Positions 8,245-18,200 of a stretch of 64,000 bases of DNA are shown here, piece after piece; the first letter of the stretch is position 1, and every line of letters begins with the position of its first letter. A model generated the notes under the pieces. That model was given only the letters and a program-made list of their open reading frames with translations, was not told the DNA's origin and did not search any database. The position numbers and the translations under genes are program-made. The DNA comes from Methylobacterium hispanicum. GTDB lineage: Bacteria; Pseudomonadota; Alphaproteobacteria; Rhizobiales; Beijerinckiaceae. The DNA is taken from contig NZ_BPQO01000031.1 of NCBI RefSeq assembly GCF_022179285.1, positions 1 through 64,000 on the forward strand, given 5' to 3'.

Positions 8245-8904
8245 TCAGGCGCCGAGCGCGGCCAACGCCTCCGCGCCGCGCACGCTCGCCGGCCACGCGG
8301 TCCAGTCCGCCTGCTCGGTGAGAGCCTCGGCCAGCCGCCGCTTGTAGACGTGGCGCGGCAACTCCTCGGCCCCGAACTGGGCGAGGTGGTCGGTGACGAA
8401 CTGGGTGTCGGCGAGGCGGTAGCCGCAGGCTTTGAGCCGCGCCATCAGGTGGACCAGGGCGACCTTCGAGGCGTCGCGCACCGTGTGGAACATGCTCTCG
8501 CCGAAGAAGGCGGCGCCGAGCGAGACGCCGTAGAGGCCGCCGACCAACTGCCCCTCCGCGTAGACCTCGACCGTGTGGGCGTGGCCCTGGTCGAACAGGG
8601 CGCCGTAGAGTTCGCGGATGCGCCCGTTGATCCAGGTGCGCTCGCTGTCCCGGCGCGGCGCGGCGCAGCCCGAGATCACCGCGTCGAAATCGGTGTCGGT
8701 GCGGACCTCGAACACGTCCGAGCGCACCGTGCGGGCGAGGCGCCGGGCTATGCGGTAGCCGTCGAGCGGCAGCACGCCGCGGGCACGCGGTTCGACCCAG
8801 TATAGGGTCGGGTCGGTCGCGTCCTCGGCCATCGGGAAGATGCCGGCGGCGTAGGCCTTGAGCAGGATCTCCGGGGTGATCTCCACGCGGGCGCCGTCGT
8901 GCAT
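8245..8904 (-). CDS. aat: Leucyl/phenylalanyl-tRNA-protein transferase
   Basis: 219 residues, normal length. The enzyme attaches Leu or Phe from aminoacyl-tRNA to proteins with N-terminal Arg or Lys, marking them for ClpSAP degradation. Typical blocks are the N-terminal AYAAGIFPMAED and YWVEPRARGVLPLD, then RTWINGRIRELYGALFDQGHAHTVEV, GGLYGVSLGAAFFGESMF and DTQFVTDHLAQFGA. It converges on the DUF2155 gene with only 4 bp between stop codons. It lies downstream of accC on the same strand but beyond a terminator. Confidence 0.95.
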   Translation of the reverse strand: MHDGARVEITPEILLKAYAAGIFPMAEDATDPTLYWVEPRARGVLPLDGYRIARRLARTVRSDVFEVRTDTDFDAVISGCAAPRRDSERTWINGRIRELYGALFDQGHAHTVEVYAEGQLVGGLYGVSLGAAFFGESMFHTVRDASKVALVHLMARLKACGYRLADTQFVTDHLAQFGAEELPRHVYKRRLAEALTEQADWTAWPASVRGAEALAALGA

Positions 8905-8990
8905 GAACCGATTATGGGGCAGGCCGGCCGCTCTGGAAGGGCGCCCGCACTAAGAGGCGTAACGGATCGGGCGGGCCCCTCACAAGCCAT

Positions 8991-9021
8991 GAAAAAGGCC
9001 GGCCCCGCCGGGACCGGCCTC
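8991..9021 (-). terminator. Terminator after accC
   Basis: On the minus strand AGGCCGGTCC pairs with GGGGCCGGCCT around a short GC loop and is followed by TTTTTC. It lies about 25 bases beyond the accC stop codon and ends the aroQ-accB-accC transcript. Confidence 0.8.
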
Positions 9022-9046
9022 CTTCGAATTTCAGGGATGGACGCCC

Positions 9047-10399
9047 TCAGGTCGCGAGGCCGCCCGCTTCCAGAAAACCTTCCAGCCAGTGGATGTCGTA
9101 GGCGCCGTTCTGCACGTCGGCGTTGCGCACGAGGGTGCGGAACAGCGGCAGGGTCGTGTCGACGCCGTCGATGACGAACTCGTCGAGCGCCCGCCGCAGG
9201 CGCATCAGGCACTCGTTGCGGGTGCGCCCGTGCACGATCAGCTTGCCGATCAGGGAGTCGTAGTTCGGCGGGATGCGGTAGCCCTGGAAGGCCGCCGAAT
9301 CGACCCGCACGCCGAGGCCGCCCGGCGGGTGGTAGTAGGTGATCTGGCCGGGCGAGGGCCGGAAGGTGGCCGGATGCTCGGCGTTGATCCGGCACTCGAT
9401 GGCGTGGCCCTCGACCCGGATCTCGTCCTGGCTGACCGAGAGGTCGCTGCCCGCCGCGACCCGGATCTGCTCGTTCACGAGGTCGATGCCGGTGATCATC
9501 TCGGTGACGGGATGCTCCACCTGGATGCGCGTGTTCATCTCGATGAAGTAGAAGCGCCCGTCCTCGTACAGGAACTCGATGGTGCCGGCGCCGCGATAGC
9601 CGAGCTTCTTCATCGCGGCCGAGCAGATGCCGCCGATCTCGGCCCGCATCGCCTCGTTGAGGGCGGGCGAGCCGCCCTCTTCCCAGACCTTCTGGTGGCG
9701 GCGCTGGAGCGAGCAGTCGCGCTCGGCCAGGTGCACGGCGTCGCCCCGCCCGTCGCCGAGGATCTGCACCTCGATGTGGCGCGGCTTCTCCAGATACTTC
9801 TCGAGATAGACCGCGTCGTCTCCGAAGGCGGCCTTGGCCTCGGTGCGGGCGAGGACCACCGCCTGCTCCAGGTCGGCCTCGGTGCGGGCGACCTTCATGC
9901 CGCGCCCGCCGCCGCCGGAGGCGGCCTTGACGAGGACCGGATAGCCGATCTCGGCGGCGACCCGCTTGGCCGCGTCGATGTCATCGATGCCGCCCTCCGA
10001 GCCCGGCACGCAGGGGATGCCGAGGGAGAGCGCCGTGCGCTTGGCCTCGATCTTGTCGCCCATCGTGCGGATGTGCTCGGCCTTCGGGCCGATGAAGCCG
10101 ATGTTGTGGTGGGCCAGCACCTCGGCGAAGCGGGCGTTCTCCGAGAGGAAGCCGTAGCCCGGATGCACCGCGTCCGCGCCCGTGATCTCGCAGGCCGCGA
10201 TGATCGAGGGGATGTTCAGGTAGCTCTCGCGGGCGGCCGGCGGGCCGATGCAGACGCTCTCGTCGGCGAGCCGCACGTGCATGGCGTCGGCGTCGGCGGT
10301 CGAGTGGACCGCGACGGTCGCGATGCCGAGCTCCTTGGCCGCCCGCAGGATGCGCAGCGCGATCTCGCCGCGGTTGGCGATCAGGATCTTGTCGAACAT
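9047..10399 (-). CDS. accC: Biotin carboxylase subunit of acetyl-CoA carboxylase
   Basis: 450 residues, exactly the family length. It carboxylates the biotin on AccB using ATP and bicarbonate, the first step of fatty acid synthesis. Visible features are the N-terminal KILIANRGEIALRILRA, HPGYGFLSENARFAE, the Gly-rich ATP loop KAASGGGGRGMKV, ERDCSLQRRHQKVWEE and the biotin carboxylase signature FIEMNTRIQVEHPVTEM. It follows accB by a few bases, as in most proteobacteria. Confidence 0.97.
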   Translation of the reverse strand: MFDKILIANRGEIALRILRAAKELGIATVAVHSTADADAMHVRLADESVCIGPPAARESYLNIPSIIAACEITGADAVHPGYGFLSENARFAEVLAHHNIGFIGPKAEHIRTMGDKIEAKRTALSLGIPCVPGSEGGIDDIDAAKRVAAEIGYPVLVKAASGGGGRGMKVARTEADLEQAVVLARTEAKAAFGDDAVYLEKYLEKPRHIEVQILGDGRGDAVHLAERDCSLQRRHQKVWEEGGSPALNEAMRAEIGGICSAAMKKLGYRGAGTIEFLYEDGRFYFIEMNTRIQVEHPVTEMITGIDLVNEQIRVAAGSDLSVSQDEIRVEGHAIECRINAEHPATFRPSPGQITYYHPPGGLGVRVDSAAFQGYRIPPNYDSLIGKLIVHGRTRNECLMRLRRALDEFVIDGVDTTLPLFRTLVRNADVQNGAYDIHWLEGFLEAGGLAT

Positions 10400-10404
10400 C
10401 GCGC

Positions 10405-10875
10405 CTACTCGATCGCCAGCAGCGGCTCGCCGAACTCGACGGGCTGGCCGTCCTCGACAAAGATCGCGCTGACCGTGCCGGCGCGCGGGGCGACGATCTC
10501 GTTGAAGGTCTTCATCGCCTCGATGAGCAGCACCTTCTCGCCGGCCTCGACCTTCGATCCGACCTCGACGAAGGGCTTGGCGTCGGGCGAGGGGCGGCGA
10601 TAGGCGGTGCCGACCATCGGCGACGGCACGGCGCCGGGATGCGCCCGGGGCGAGGCGGGAGCGGGTGCCGGGGCCGGCGCGCCCGGGGCTGCGGCAGGCG
10701 CGAGCGCGGCCACGGGGGCGGGCGCGGCCACCTGCACGCTCACCGGCTCCAGGCGGCGCACGACGCGGATGCGCAGGTCCCCCTTCTCCACCTCGATCTC
10801 GGAGAGGCCGGTCTCGGTGACGAGGTTGGCCAACTCGCGCACGAGGTCGGGGTCGATGGGGTCGTGCTTGGGCAT
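10405..10875 (-). CDS. accB: Biotin carboxyl carrier protein of acetyl-CoA carboxylase
   Basis: 156 residues from the ATG at 10875. The N-terminal helix (PDLVRELANLVTETGLSEIEVE) is followed by an Ala/Pro-rich flexible linker and a C-terminal biotinyl domain with the biotin attachment motif EAMKTFNEI; the lysine of AMK receives biotin. An alternative GTG start at 10893 would add six residues and overlap the aroQ stop codon (GTGA), a typical coupled arrangement, so the true start is uncertain. It sits between aroQ and accC in one leftward operon. Confidence 0.93.
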   Translation of the reverse strand: MPKHDPIDPDLVRELANLVTETGLSEIEVEKGDLRIRVVRRLEPVSVQVAAPAPVAALAPAAAPGAPAPAPAPASPRAHPGAVPSPMVGTAYRRPSPDAKPFVEVGSKVEAGEKVLLIEAMKTFNEIVAPRAGTVSAIFVEDGQPVEFGEPLLAIE

Positions 10876-10889
10876 CGGGGCGGGGTCTT

Positions 10890-11360
10890 TCACGGCGATG
10901 TCGGTTGGGTCGGGGTGCCGCTCCGGGCGGCCAGCAGGCGTGCCAGCGCGTCGAGGCCGAGGCTGTAGCTCATCGGGCCGAAGCCGCAGATCACGCCCGC
11001 GCAGACGGGAGCGAGGAAGGAGTGGTGGCGAAACGCCTCGCGGGCGTGGACGTTCGAGAGATGGATCTCGATCGCGAGCGCGCCGCTGCCGCTGATCGCG
11101 TCGCGGAGCGCCACGGAGGTGTGGGTGTAGGCGGCGGCGTTGATCAGCACGCCCGCGCCCGCGAGACCCGCCTCCTGCACGAAGCCGACGAGTTCGCCCT
11201 CGTGGTTCGTCTGCCGGAAGGTCAGCGCGACGCCGAGCGTCGCGGCCTGCGCGCGCAGGTCGCGCTCGATGTCGGCCAGCGTCGCGGTGCCGTAGATGCC
11301 GGGCTCGCGGCGGCCGAGCAGGTTGAGGTTCGGCCCGTTGAGGACGTGGATCGGGATCAT
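10890..11360 (-). CDS. aroQ: 3-dehydroquinate dehydratase, type II
   Basis: 156 residues. It converts 3-dehydroquinate to 3-dehydroshikimate in the shikimate pathway. The type II signature is at the N-terminus: VLNGPNLNLLGRREPGIYG, with the catalytic Tyr in its final YG. Also present are QTNHEGELV, NAAAYTHTSVALRDAI and the catalytic-His region EIHLSNVHAREAFRHHS. The first gene of a leftward operon with accB and accC, a pairing common in alphaproteobacteria. Confidence 0.95.
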   Translation of the reverse strand: MIPIHVLNGPNLNLLGRREPGIYGTATLADIERDLRAQAATLGVALTFRQTNHEGELVGFVQEAGLAGAGVLINAAAYTHTSVALRDAISGSGALAIEIHLSNVHAREAFRHHSFLAPVCAGVICGFGPMSYSLGLDALARLLAARSGTPTQPTSP

Positions 11361-11465
11361 GGAACCGTCGGGTCGGCCCGGTAGGGGAGGCGGGCCGCTC
11401 TTAAACGAAGGCGCGCGGGCGCCACAAGGGCGCGCCGCGTGGATGTGGGCCGCGTGCCGGACCGC

Positions 11466-12266
11466 TCAGCAGGAGGCGTGCCCGCACTGGCGCACGTCCG
11501 CGATGGTCTTGCGGATCGGATCGACGCCGACGGCGCCCGGGATGATCTCCTCGCCGATGACGAAGGCCGGCGTGCCGGAGAGCCCGAGCTTGTCGCCGAG
11601 GCCGCGGTTCTCGGCGAGCGCCGCCTTCACCTCCGGCCCGGCCGCGTCCCGCTGGATGCGGGCGACGTCGAGGCCCATCTCCTTGGCCACCTGGAGCGCG
11701 CGGGCGCCGTTCACCCGGCCCTTCGACTCCAAGAGCTTCTGGTGGAACTCGAACAGCTTCTCGCCCTTGGCCTGTTGCTTGACCGCGAGCGCGATCTGGC
11801 TCGCTTCCAGCGATTCCGGGCCGAGCACCGGGAAGTCCTTGATCACGACGCGCAGCTTCGGGTCGGTCTTGATCAGGGTCTGGATGTCGCCGAGCGCCTT
11901 GCGGCAGTAGCCGCAATTGTAGTCGAAGAACTCCACCAGGGTGACGTCGCCGTTCGGGTTGCCGGCGACCACGTCGTGCGGGCCGTTGTGGAGCGCGTCC
12001 TTCGCCTCCTTGAGCGCGGCGGCCTGGGCGAGGCGCTGCGTCTCCATCTGGCGGCGCTCGCCCTCGGCGATCGCCTCCTGCAGGACGTCGGGGTTCTTGA
12101 TCAGGTATTCCTTCACGATCGACTCGATCGCCTGCCGCTGCTGATCGCTGAAGACCGGCGCGGCGGAGGAGGCGGGCTCCTGGGCCAGGGCGGACCGGGT
12201 CGAGACGGGCGCAGCCCCGAGGGCGAGCGTCAGGGCCAGGATCGAGACGGAACGGGAGACAGGCAT
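11466..12266 (-). CDS. Periplasmic DsbA-family thiol:disulfide oxidoreductase
   Basis: 266 residues. Residues 1-28 are a signal peptide ending in ALAQ. Residues about 38-92 form a helical N-terminal segment (QQRQAIESIVKEYLIKNPDVLQEA) typical of the ScsC/suppressor-of-copper-sensitivity branch. The thioredoxin fold follows, with active site CGYC at 118-121 and the cis-proline loop SGTPAFVIG near the C-terminus. Such proteins form or isomerise disulfides in exported proteins; ScsC-like members often oligomerise through the N-terminal helix. Two further cysteines lie at the extreme C-terminus (QCGHASC). It is a single-gene unit upstream of aroQ on the same strand. Confidence 0.9.
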   Translation of the reverse strand: MPVSRSVSILALTLALGAAPVSTRSALAQEPASSAAPVFSDQQRQAIESIVKEYLIKNPDVLQEAIAEGERRQMETQRLAQAAALKEAKDALHNGPHDVVAGNPNGDVTLVEFFDYNCGYCRKALGDIQTLIKTDPKLRVVIKDFPVLGPESLEASQIALAVKQQAKGEKLFEFHQKLLESKGRVNGARALQVAKEMGLDVARIQRDAAGPEVKAALAENRGLGDKLGLSGTPAFVIGEEIIPGAVGVDPIRKTIADVRQCGHASC

Positions 12267-12458
12267 ACGTCCTCGCTGCGCGCGGGGGCGCCGGCCGGGC
12301 CGGCCGGCGAAAGCGCGATTCAGGTAGGCGTCCGGTTAGGCCTTTTCACGGCGGACGGTCAAATCGCGGGCCCGTCCGCCGCCCGCACGGCACACCGTCC
12401 CTTGCGCCGCCCAGCAAACTCGGTCCTCTGGCGCCCGCAACCCGCGGATGGAAACGCC

Positions 12459-13616
12459 ATGCTCCTCCCCTCGCGCCGCGTCGCGGCGGTCGCCCCCTTC
12501 CTCGCCATGGACGTGATGACGGCCGCCGCCGCCCGGGAGCGGGCCGGCGGCAGCGTGGTCCACATGGAGGTCGGCCAGCCCTCCGCCCCCGCGCCCCGGG
12601 CGGTGATCGCGGCGGCGCAAGGGGCCCTGGCGCACGGCCGGGTGCCTTACACCGAGGCCCTCGGGCTGCCGGCCCTGCGGGAGCGGATCGCCCGGGACTA
12701 CCGCGACCGCTACGGCGTCGATGTGGCCCCGGAGCGGGTCGTCGTCACCACCGGCTCGTCGGCAGGCTTCATCCTGGCCTTCATGAGCCTGTTCGACGCG
12801 GGCGCCCGGGTCGGCGTTCCGCAGCCCGGCTACCCGGCCTATCGCAGCATCCTCGCGGCCCTCGACCTCGTGGCGACGCCGATGGTGCTGCGGGCCGAGG
12901 ACCGCTTCGCCCCGACGGCGGAGCTGCTGCGGGCGGTGCACGCCCAGGCCCGGCTCTCGGGCGTCCTGGTGATGAGCCCGGCCAACCCCTCCGGCACGGT
13001 GATCGCGCCGGACGCTCTGCGCGCCCTCTGCGCCGCGGCGCGCGACCTCAGCCTGCCGTTCATCTCCGACGAGATCTACCACGGGCTCGGCTACGACGGC
13101 CTGCCGAGCGCGACCGCGCTGCAGTTCGACGCGGACGCGATCGTGATCAACTCGTTCTCGAAATACCACTGCATGACCGGCTGGCGCGTCGGCTGGATGG
13201 TGGTGCCCGACAGCCTCGTGCGGCCGATCGAGCGGCTGGCGCAGAACCTCTACATCTCAGCCCCCTACCTCTCGCAGGTGGGCGCGCTCGCGGCTTTCGA
13301 GGCGGGCGAGGAACTCGACGCGGTGCGCGACGGCTACGCCCGCAACCGGGCGATCCTGCTCGACGCCTTGCCCGGGCTCGGGCTCGGGCGGACGCATCCG
13401 GCGGACGGGGCCTTCTACCTCTACGCCGACGTCTCCGACCTCACGGACGACGCCGCGGAGTTCTGCCGCCGCATGCTGGCGGAGGCGGGCGTCGCGGCGA
13501 CCCCGGGACTCGATTTCGACCCGGCGGAGGGCGCGCACCATGTGCGCTTCTCCTTCGCGGGCTCGGAGGACGATTGCCGCGAGGCGGTGCGGCGCCTGCG
13601 CGGCTGGCTCGGCTGA
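12459..13616 (+). CDS. Class I/II pyridoxal-phosphate aminotransferase
   Basis: 385 residues, a full-length fold-type I aminotransferase. Features are EVGQPSAPAP in the N-terminal arm, TTGSSAGF as the phosphate-binding turn, MSPANPSGT, SDEIYHGLGY with the PLP-ring aspartate, the Schiff-base lysine in NSFSKYHCMTGWRVGW, and a C-terminal VRFSF. The amino acid substrate cannot be told from sequence alone; AspC/AspB-like aminotransferases with broad specificity are the nearest guess. The ATG at 12459 follows GGATGG. It is transcribed divergently from the DsbA-like gene. Confidence 0.88.
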   Translation: MLLPSRRVAAVAPFLAMDVMTAAAARERAGGSVVHMEVGQPSAPAPRAVIAAAQGALAHGRVPYTEALGLPALRERIARDYRDRYGVDVAPERVVVTTGSSAGFILAFMSLFDAGARVGVPQPGYPAYRSILAALDLVATPMVLRAEDRFAPTAELLRAVHAQARLSGVLVMSPANPSGTVIAPDALRALCAAARDLSLPFISDEIYHGLGYDGLPSATALQFDADAIVINSFSKYHCMTGWRVGWMVVPDSLVRPIERLAQNLYISAPYLSQVGALAAFEAGEELDAVRDGYARNRAILLDALPGLGLGRTHPADGAFYLYADVSDLTDDAAEFCRRMLAEAGVAATPGLDFDPAEGAHHVRFSFAGSEDDCREAVRRLRGWLG

Positions 13617-13741
13617 GGCAGGTCCCGGTTCCCGGAGGTCCGAGACCTTTGGCGGGGCCGGGGCGGAGCCCGGGGATCATGGCTCGGGGGTGCCGCCCCG
13701 AGACCCCGCCGAAGGGCTGCCGCCCTTCGGGATCCCGCGTC

Positions 13742-14983
13742 TCAGGCCGCCCGCGCGAAGGCCGCCTCGGCGGCCTTCACGGCCTCGGCCAGATGGGCCT
13801 CGAAGGCCTGGAAGGCGCCGGCCGCCTCGCCCCAGGCGGCGGCCCGGATGTGCCCGGCCATCGCATCGGCCTTGGCGCCGGCCTCGGTGAGGGCGGTGCG
13901 GACGGCCGGCGGCATCTCCGCGTCGGGCCGCACCGCGAGCGCCGCCGCCTCCTGCGCCTGCGCCAGGCCGACGAGGCAGGCGGCGAGCCGGCGGCGCCAG
14001 GCCGCGCAGTCGGCCGGCAACCGGCCGAGCCGCACGAGGCGCGCGTCGCCCGGCTGACGGTCGAGCAGCGAGCGGCTCATCCCCTCCAGCGCGTCGAGGC
14101 GGCCGATGGCGTCGCCGATCTCGCGGCGGGACTTCTCGGTGCCGGCGGCGATGTTGCCGACGTTGGCGGCGATCTCGCCCGTGGCGGTGATCTGCTGCTC
14201 CATGATCCCCACCATGGCGCGCATCTCGGAGGCCGCCGCGGCCACCGCCGCGCTCTCGCTCTCGACGCGGGCGTTGACCCGGGTCATCACCTCGGAGCCG
14301 GCCGTGACGGCGGCGCGGCTGTGCTCGACCGCGTCGTGCATCGCCGACAGCTCGCCCTGCAGCGCCGTGAGGCGGGCCCGGATCTCGTCGGTGGCCTTCG
14401 CGGTCTGGGCCGAGAGGGCCTTGACCTCGCCGGCCACCACCGCGAAGCCGCGGCCCGCCTCGCCGGCGCGGGCCGCCTCGATGGTAGCGTTCAGCGCCAG
14501 CAGGTTGGTCTGGGCCGAGATCGCCGCGATGGCGCTCGCCATCTCCTCGATCCGGCGCGCGGCCGCCGCGAAGCCGTCGAGGCAGCCGCCGATCTCGGTG
14601 GAGCGCGCCTCGATCACCTGCATCCGCTCGGCGGCGAGCCGCATGTCGGCGGCGCACTCGCCGATGCCGACCCGGGCCCGCTCGGCGGTCTCGGCGGAGG
14701 TCTGAGAGCGGGCCGCGACCTCGCTCGTGGTGGCGGCGAGTTCCTCGCCCGCCGCGGCGATCAGCCGGGCCTGCTCGGAGATCTGCGCGGAGTCGTGGGT
14801 GATCCAGCCGATCGAGGTGCCGGCCTCCGAGGCGGCCGCCGAGAGGCTCGCCTGCAGCCGCAGCATCGTGGCGTCGAGCGCGGGCGGTTCGGGTGGCGCG
14901 GGAGCCTCGATCACCGCGGGCGCGGCATCGAGCACGGCCGGCGGCAGCTCCGCAGGCCGGCTTCCGCGGAACAGTGCGAACAT
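13742..14983 (-). CDS. Soluble methyl-accepting chemotaxis-type transducer
   Basis: 413 residues with no membrane segment and no HAMP domain. The N-terminal 60 residues are Ala/Pro-rich. Residues about 65-290 are a coiled-coil signalling domain with the receptor hairpin, ALNATIEAARAGEAGRGFAVVA and EVKALSAQTAKATDEI, which contacts CheA and CheW. The last 120 residues form a helical domain (WRRRLAACLVGLAQAQEAAAL and onward) of unknown sensing role. I looked for the CZB zinc motif there and did not find it. It is therefore a cytoplasmic receptor, perhaps for an internal signal. Start ATG at 14983 follows GAGGGGTCC. No che genes are nearby. Confidence 0.85.
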   Translation of the reverse strand: MFALFRGSRPAELPPAVLDAAPAVIEAPAPPEPPALDATMLRLQASLSAAASEAGTSIGWITHDSAQISEQARLIAAAGEELAATTSEVAARSQTSAETAERARVGIGECAADMRLAAERMQVIEARSTEIGGCLDGFAAAARRIEEMASAIAAISAQTNLLALNATIEAARAGEAGRGFAVVAGEVKALSAQTAKATDEIRARLTALQGELSAMHDAVEHSRAAVTAGSEVMTRVNARVESESAAVAAAASEMRAMVGIMEQQITATGEIAANVGNIAAGTEKSRREIGDAIGRLDALEGMSRSLLDRQPGDARLVRLGRLPADCAAWRRRLAACLVGLAQAQEAAALAVRPDAEMPPAVRTALTEAGAKADAMAGHIRAAAWGEAAGAFQAFEAHLAEAVKAAEAAFARAA

Positions 14984-15126
14984 GGTGGGACCCCTCAGAC
15001 TTCTCGTTCTGAAGGGCATCTTCCCGCAAGGCCCTCAACCGTCAGTTAAAGCCATCGGGTGTCCCCAAAGGGGCTTAACACGGATTTGATCTCTCGGGGC
15101 GAACTTAAGCACGCTCAGGTTGTGCC

Positions 15127-15181
15127 GCCCTGCGAGGCCGGGAGCGCCCTGCGAGGCCGGGAGCGCCCCGCGAGGCCCCGG
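15127..15181. repeat. 19-bp tandem repeat, about 2.8 copies
   Basis: Two identical copies of GCCCTGCGAGGCCGGGAGC (15127-15145 and 15146-15164) are followed by a partial, diverged third. It lies in the gap between rne and the soluble chemoreceptor gene; no function is evident. Confidence 0.7.
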
Positions 15182-15189
15182 AACGCGCG

Positions 15190-15215
15190 GCGGGGCCCGG
15201 CGAACCGGGCCCCGC
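15190..15215 (-). terminator. GC-rich hairpin after rne
   Basis: An 11-bp perfect stem, GCGGGGCCCGG, closed on the transcribed strand by a TTCG tetraloop, 55 bases beyond the rne stop codon. It lacks a T-run, so it may act as an mRNA 3'-end stabiliser or a weak terminator. Confidence 0.5.
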
Positions 15216-15270
15216 TGGGCTGCGGACGGCGCGTCCGCGGATCACGGTGGCGGAGCGCTAGGCCCGCGCC

Positions 15271-18200
15271 TCACTCGCCGGTCAGGGCCGCCTTGGTGCG
15301 CGACCACCAGCCGGCGCGCTTGGGACGGTCGGGATCGGACGGCGCGCTCAGCACCACGGCGACCGGCTCCGGCGGCGGGGCCGCCTCGGTCCGGGGAGCC
15401 GGCTCGGGCGACGCCGCGGATGCAGCCTCCGCAGCCTCGGCCTGCGAGGCGGGCTCGGGCGCCGCGCCGGCGACCGGCAGCTCGACCGCCGTCTCCCGGG
15501 CCGTGGTGTCTCCGGCGTCGGGCGCCTCGACCGTCGCGGCCAGGACCTCGGCGCTCACCGGCTCCTCCGGCGACAGGACCGCGACGGCGTCGGGCTCGGC
15601 CTCGTCCGCATCGGTCTCGTCCGAGGCGGCGGCCTCGCGGCCGCGGCCCTCCGAGCGTCCGCGCCCGCCCCGGCGCCCGCGGCGGCGGCGGCGGCGGCCC
15701 TCGCCGTCCTCGGCCTGCTCGCCCGCCGCCTCGGTCTCGGCCGTGTCCTCGGACGCGACCTCCGCGGTCCCGGCGGCCTCGTCCGTCCCGGCCGGCTCGG
15801 CCTCGTCCTCCGCGTCGCCCTCGTCCTCGGCGGCGTGGCGCGGCTCGTCGCCGGCCTCGCCGTTCGCTTCCCCCGTCTCCTGGCGCCCGCCGCGGCGGCG
15901 GCGGCGACGGCGGCGACGGCGGCCCTCGCCGTCCTCGCGGGCCTCGGCGCGGCCCTCGCCCGAGCCCTCGCCGTCCTGGGCCTCGTCCTCCGTCTCGGCC
16001 TCGGCCTCCTCGACGAGATCCTCCTCCTCGACCTCGTCGTCGATCTCCATGGCGGGGGAGACCGCGACCGCGCGCACGCCGGTCACCGGGCCTTCCGCCC
16101 GCTGGGCGGGCTCGCCGCGGTCGAGCTGGTAGGGGGTGGTGGCGGCCAGGCGCTCGTCGGCCGCGATGGTGACGGTCACGCCGAAGCGCACCTCGAGCTC
16201 GCGCAGGTGCGCGCGCTTCTGGTTGAGGATGTAGAGCGCCACCTCGGTGCGGGTGCGCAGCACGAGGTTGTGCGAGGCGGACTTGAGCAGCGCCTCCTCG
16301 ATCGAGCGCAGGATGTGGAGCGCCACCGAGGCGGTCGCCCGCACGAATCCCGAGCCGCCGCAATGCGCGCAGGGGATCGAGGAGGATTCGAGCACGCCCG
16401 TGCGGATGCGCTGGCGGCTCATCTCGAGCAGGCCGAAGGGCGAGATCCGGCCGACCTGGATGCGGGCGCGGTCGTACTTCAGGCACTCGTTGAGCTTCTT
16501 CTCGACCGCGCGGTTGTTGCGCTTCTCCTCCATGTCGATGAAGTCGATCACGATGAGGCCGGCGAGATCGCGCAGGCGCAGCTGCCGGGAGACCTCCTCG
16601 GCGGCCTCCAGGTTCGTCTTGAGCGCGGTGTCCTCGATGTCGTGCTCGCGGGTGGCGCGGCCCGAGTTCACGTCGATCGAGACCAGCGCCTCGGTCGGGT
16701 TGATCACGAGGTAGCCGCCCGACTTCAGCGAGACGTGCGTGGAGAACATCGCGTCGAGCTGCTGCTCGATCCCGTAGCGGGCGAAGATTGGCGTCGTGTC
16801 GCGGTAGGGCTTCACCACCTTCGACTGGCCGGGCATCAGCATGCGCATGAAGTCCCGGGCCTCGTGGTAGGCCTCCTCGCCCGCCACCAGCACCTCGTCG
16901 AGGTCCTTGTTGTAGAGGTCGCGGATGGCGCGCTTGATCAGCGAGCCCTCCTCGTAGACCAGCGCCGGGGCCATCGAGGTGAGCGTCAGCGCGCGCACCG
17001 ATTCCCACAGCCGCATCAGGTACTCGAAGTCGCGCTTGATCTCGGGCTGGGTGCGGGAGGCGCCGGCCGTGCGCAGGATCACGCCCATCCCCTCCGGCAC
17101 GTCGAGGTCGGAGACGACCTCCTTCAGGCGCTTGCGGTCGGCCGCCGAGGTGATCTTGCGCGAGATGCCGCCGCCCCGGCCCGTGTTGGGCATCAGCACC
17201 GAGTAGCGGCCGGCCAGCGACAGGTAGGTGGTCAGCGCCGCGCCCTTGGTGCCGCGCTCCTCCTTGACGACCTGCACCAGGATGATCTGGCGGCGCTTGA
17301 TCACCTCCTGGATCTTGTAGTGCCGGCGCGGGGCGCGCGGACGGTCCGGGATCTCGGCGAGCGCGTCGCCGTTGCCGCCGACCTGGGCGACCCGCGGCTC
17401 GGCGTCGGGGTCCTCCTCGTCCTCGTCCTCGTCGCCCTCGTCGTCCTGATCCTCGTCCTCGTCGGACTCCTCGTCGTCCTCGTCGTGATCCTCGTCCTCG
17501 TCCTCCTCGTCGGATTCCTCATCCGGCTCGGCGACGGGCGCGTCCGCGACGGTCAGGGCCTCGGCGACGGCAGTGCGGGTCTCGGCATCCGGGCCGGGGG
17601 CGGGCTCGCCCGTGACGGCGGCGGGCGCGGCCTCGTCCGCCTCGGCGCGGGTCTCCTCGGCCCCGGCGCGCTCGGCGTCGCCGGCCGTGGCCGTCTCGAC
17701 CGGCAGCTCGGCGGACGCGGTCTCGTCCGCCTCGGCGGACGGCGCGGCCGCGATGGCGTCGGCCTCGGGCGTCTCGGCGCTCGCGATGGCGGCGTCGGGC
17801 AGGTCGGCGGAGGCGTCGCCGCCGATCACCGGCACGGCCTCGTCCGCGGGCGCGATGTCGGAGGCGGCCGCGTCGGCCGAAGGCGCAGCCGTCTCCTCGG
17901 CGCTCACCGTGGCGTCGGCCTCGCTGCGGCGGGCCGAGGCGCGGCGGCCGCGCGAGCGGCGGGACGACGAGCGGCGGCGCTCCTCGCGCTCGCGGTGCTC
18001 ATCGGCGTCGCGGGCCTCCTCCTCGAGGAGGGCCTGCCGGTCGGCGAGCGGGATCTGGTAGTAGTCGGGGTGGATCTCGTTGAAGGCGAGGAAGCCGTGG
18101 CGGTTGCCGCCGTACTCCACGAAGGCGGCCTGGAGCGAGGGCTCCACCCGCGTCACCTTGGCGAGATAGATGTTGCCGCGCAGCTGGCGCCGGTTGGCGG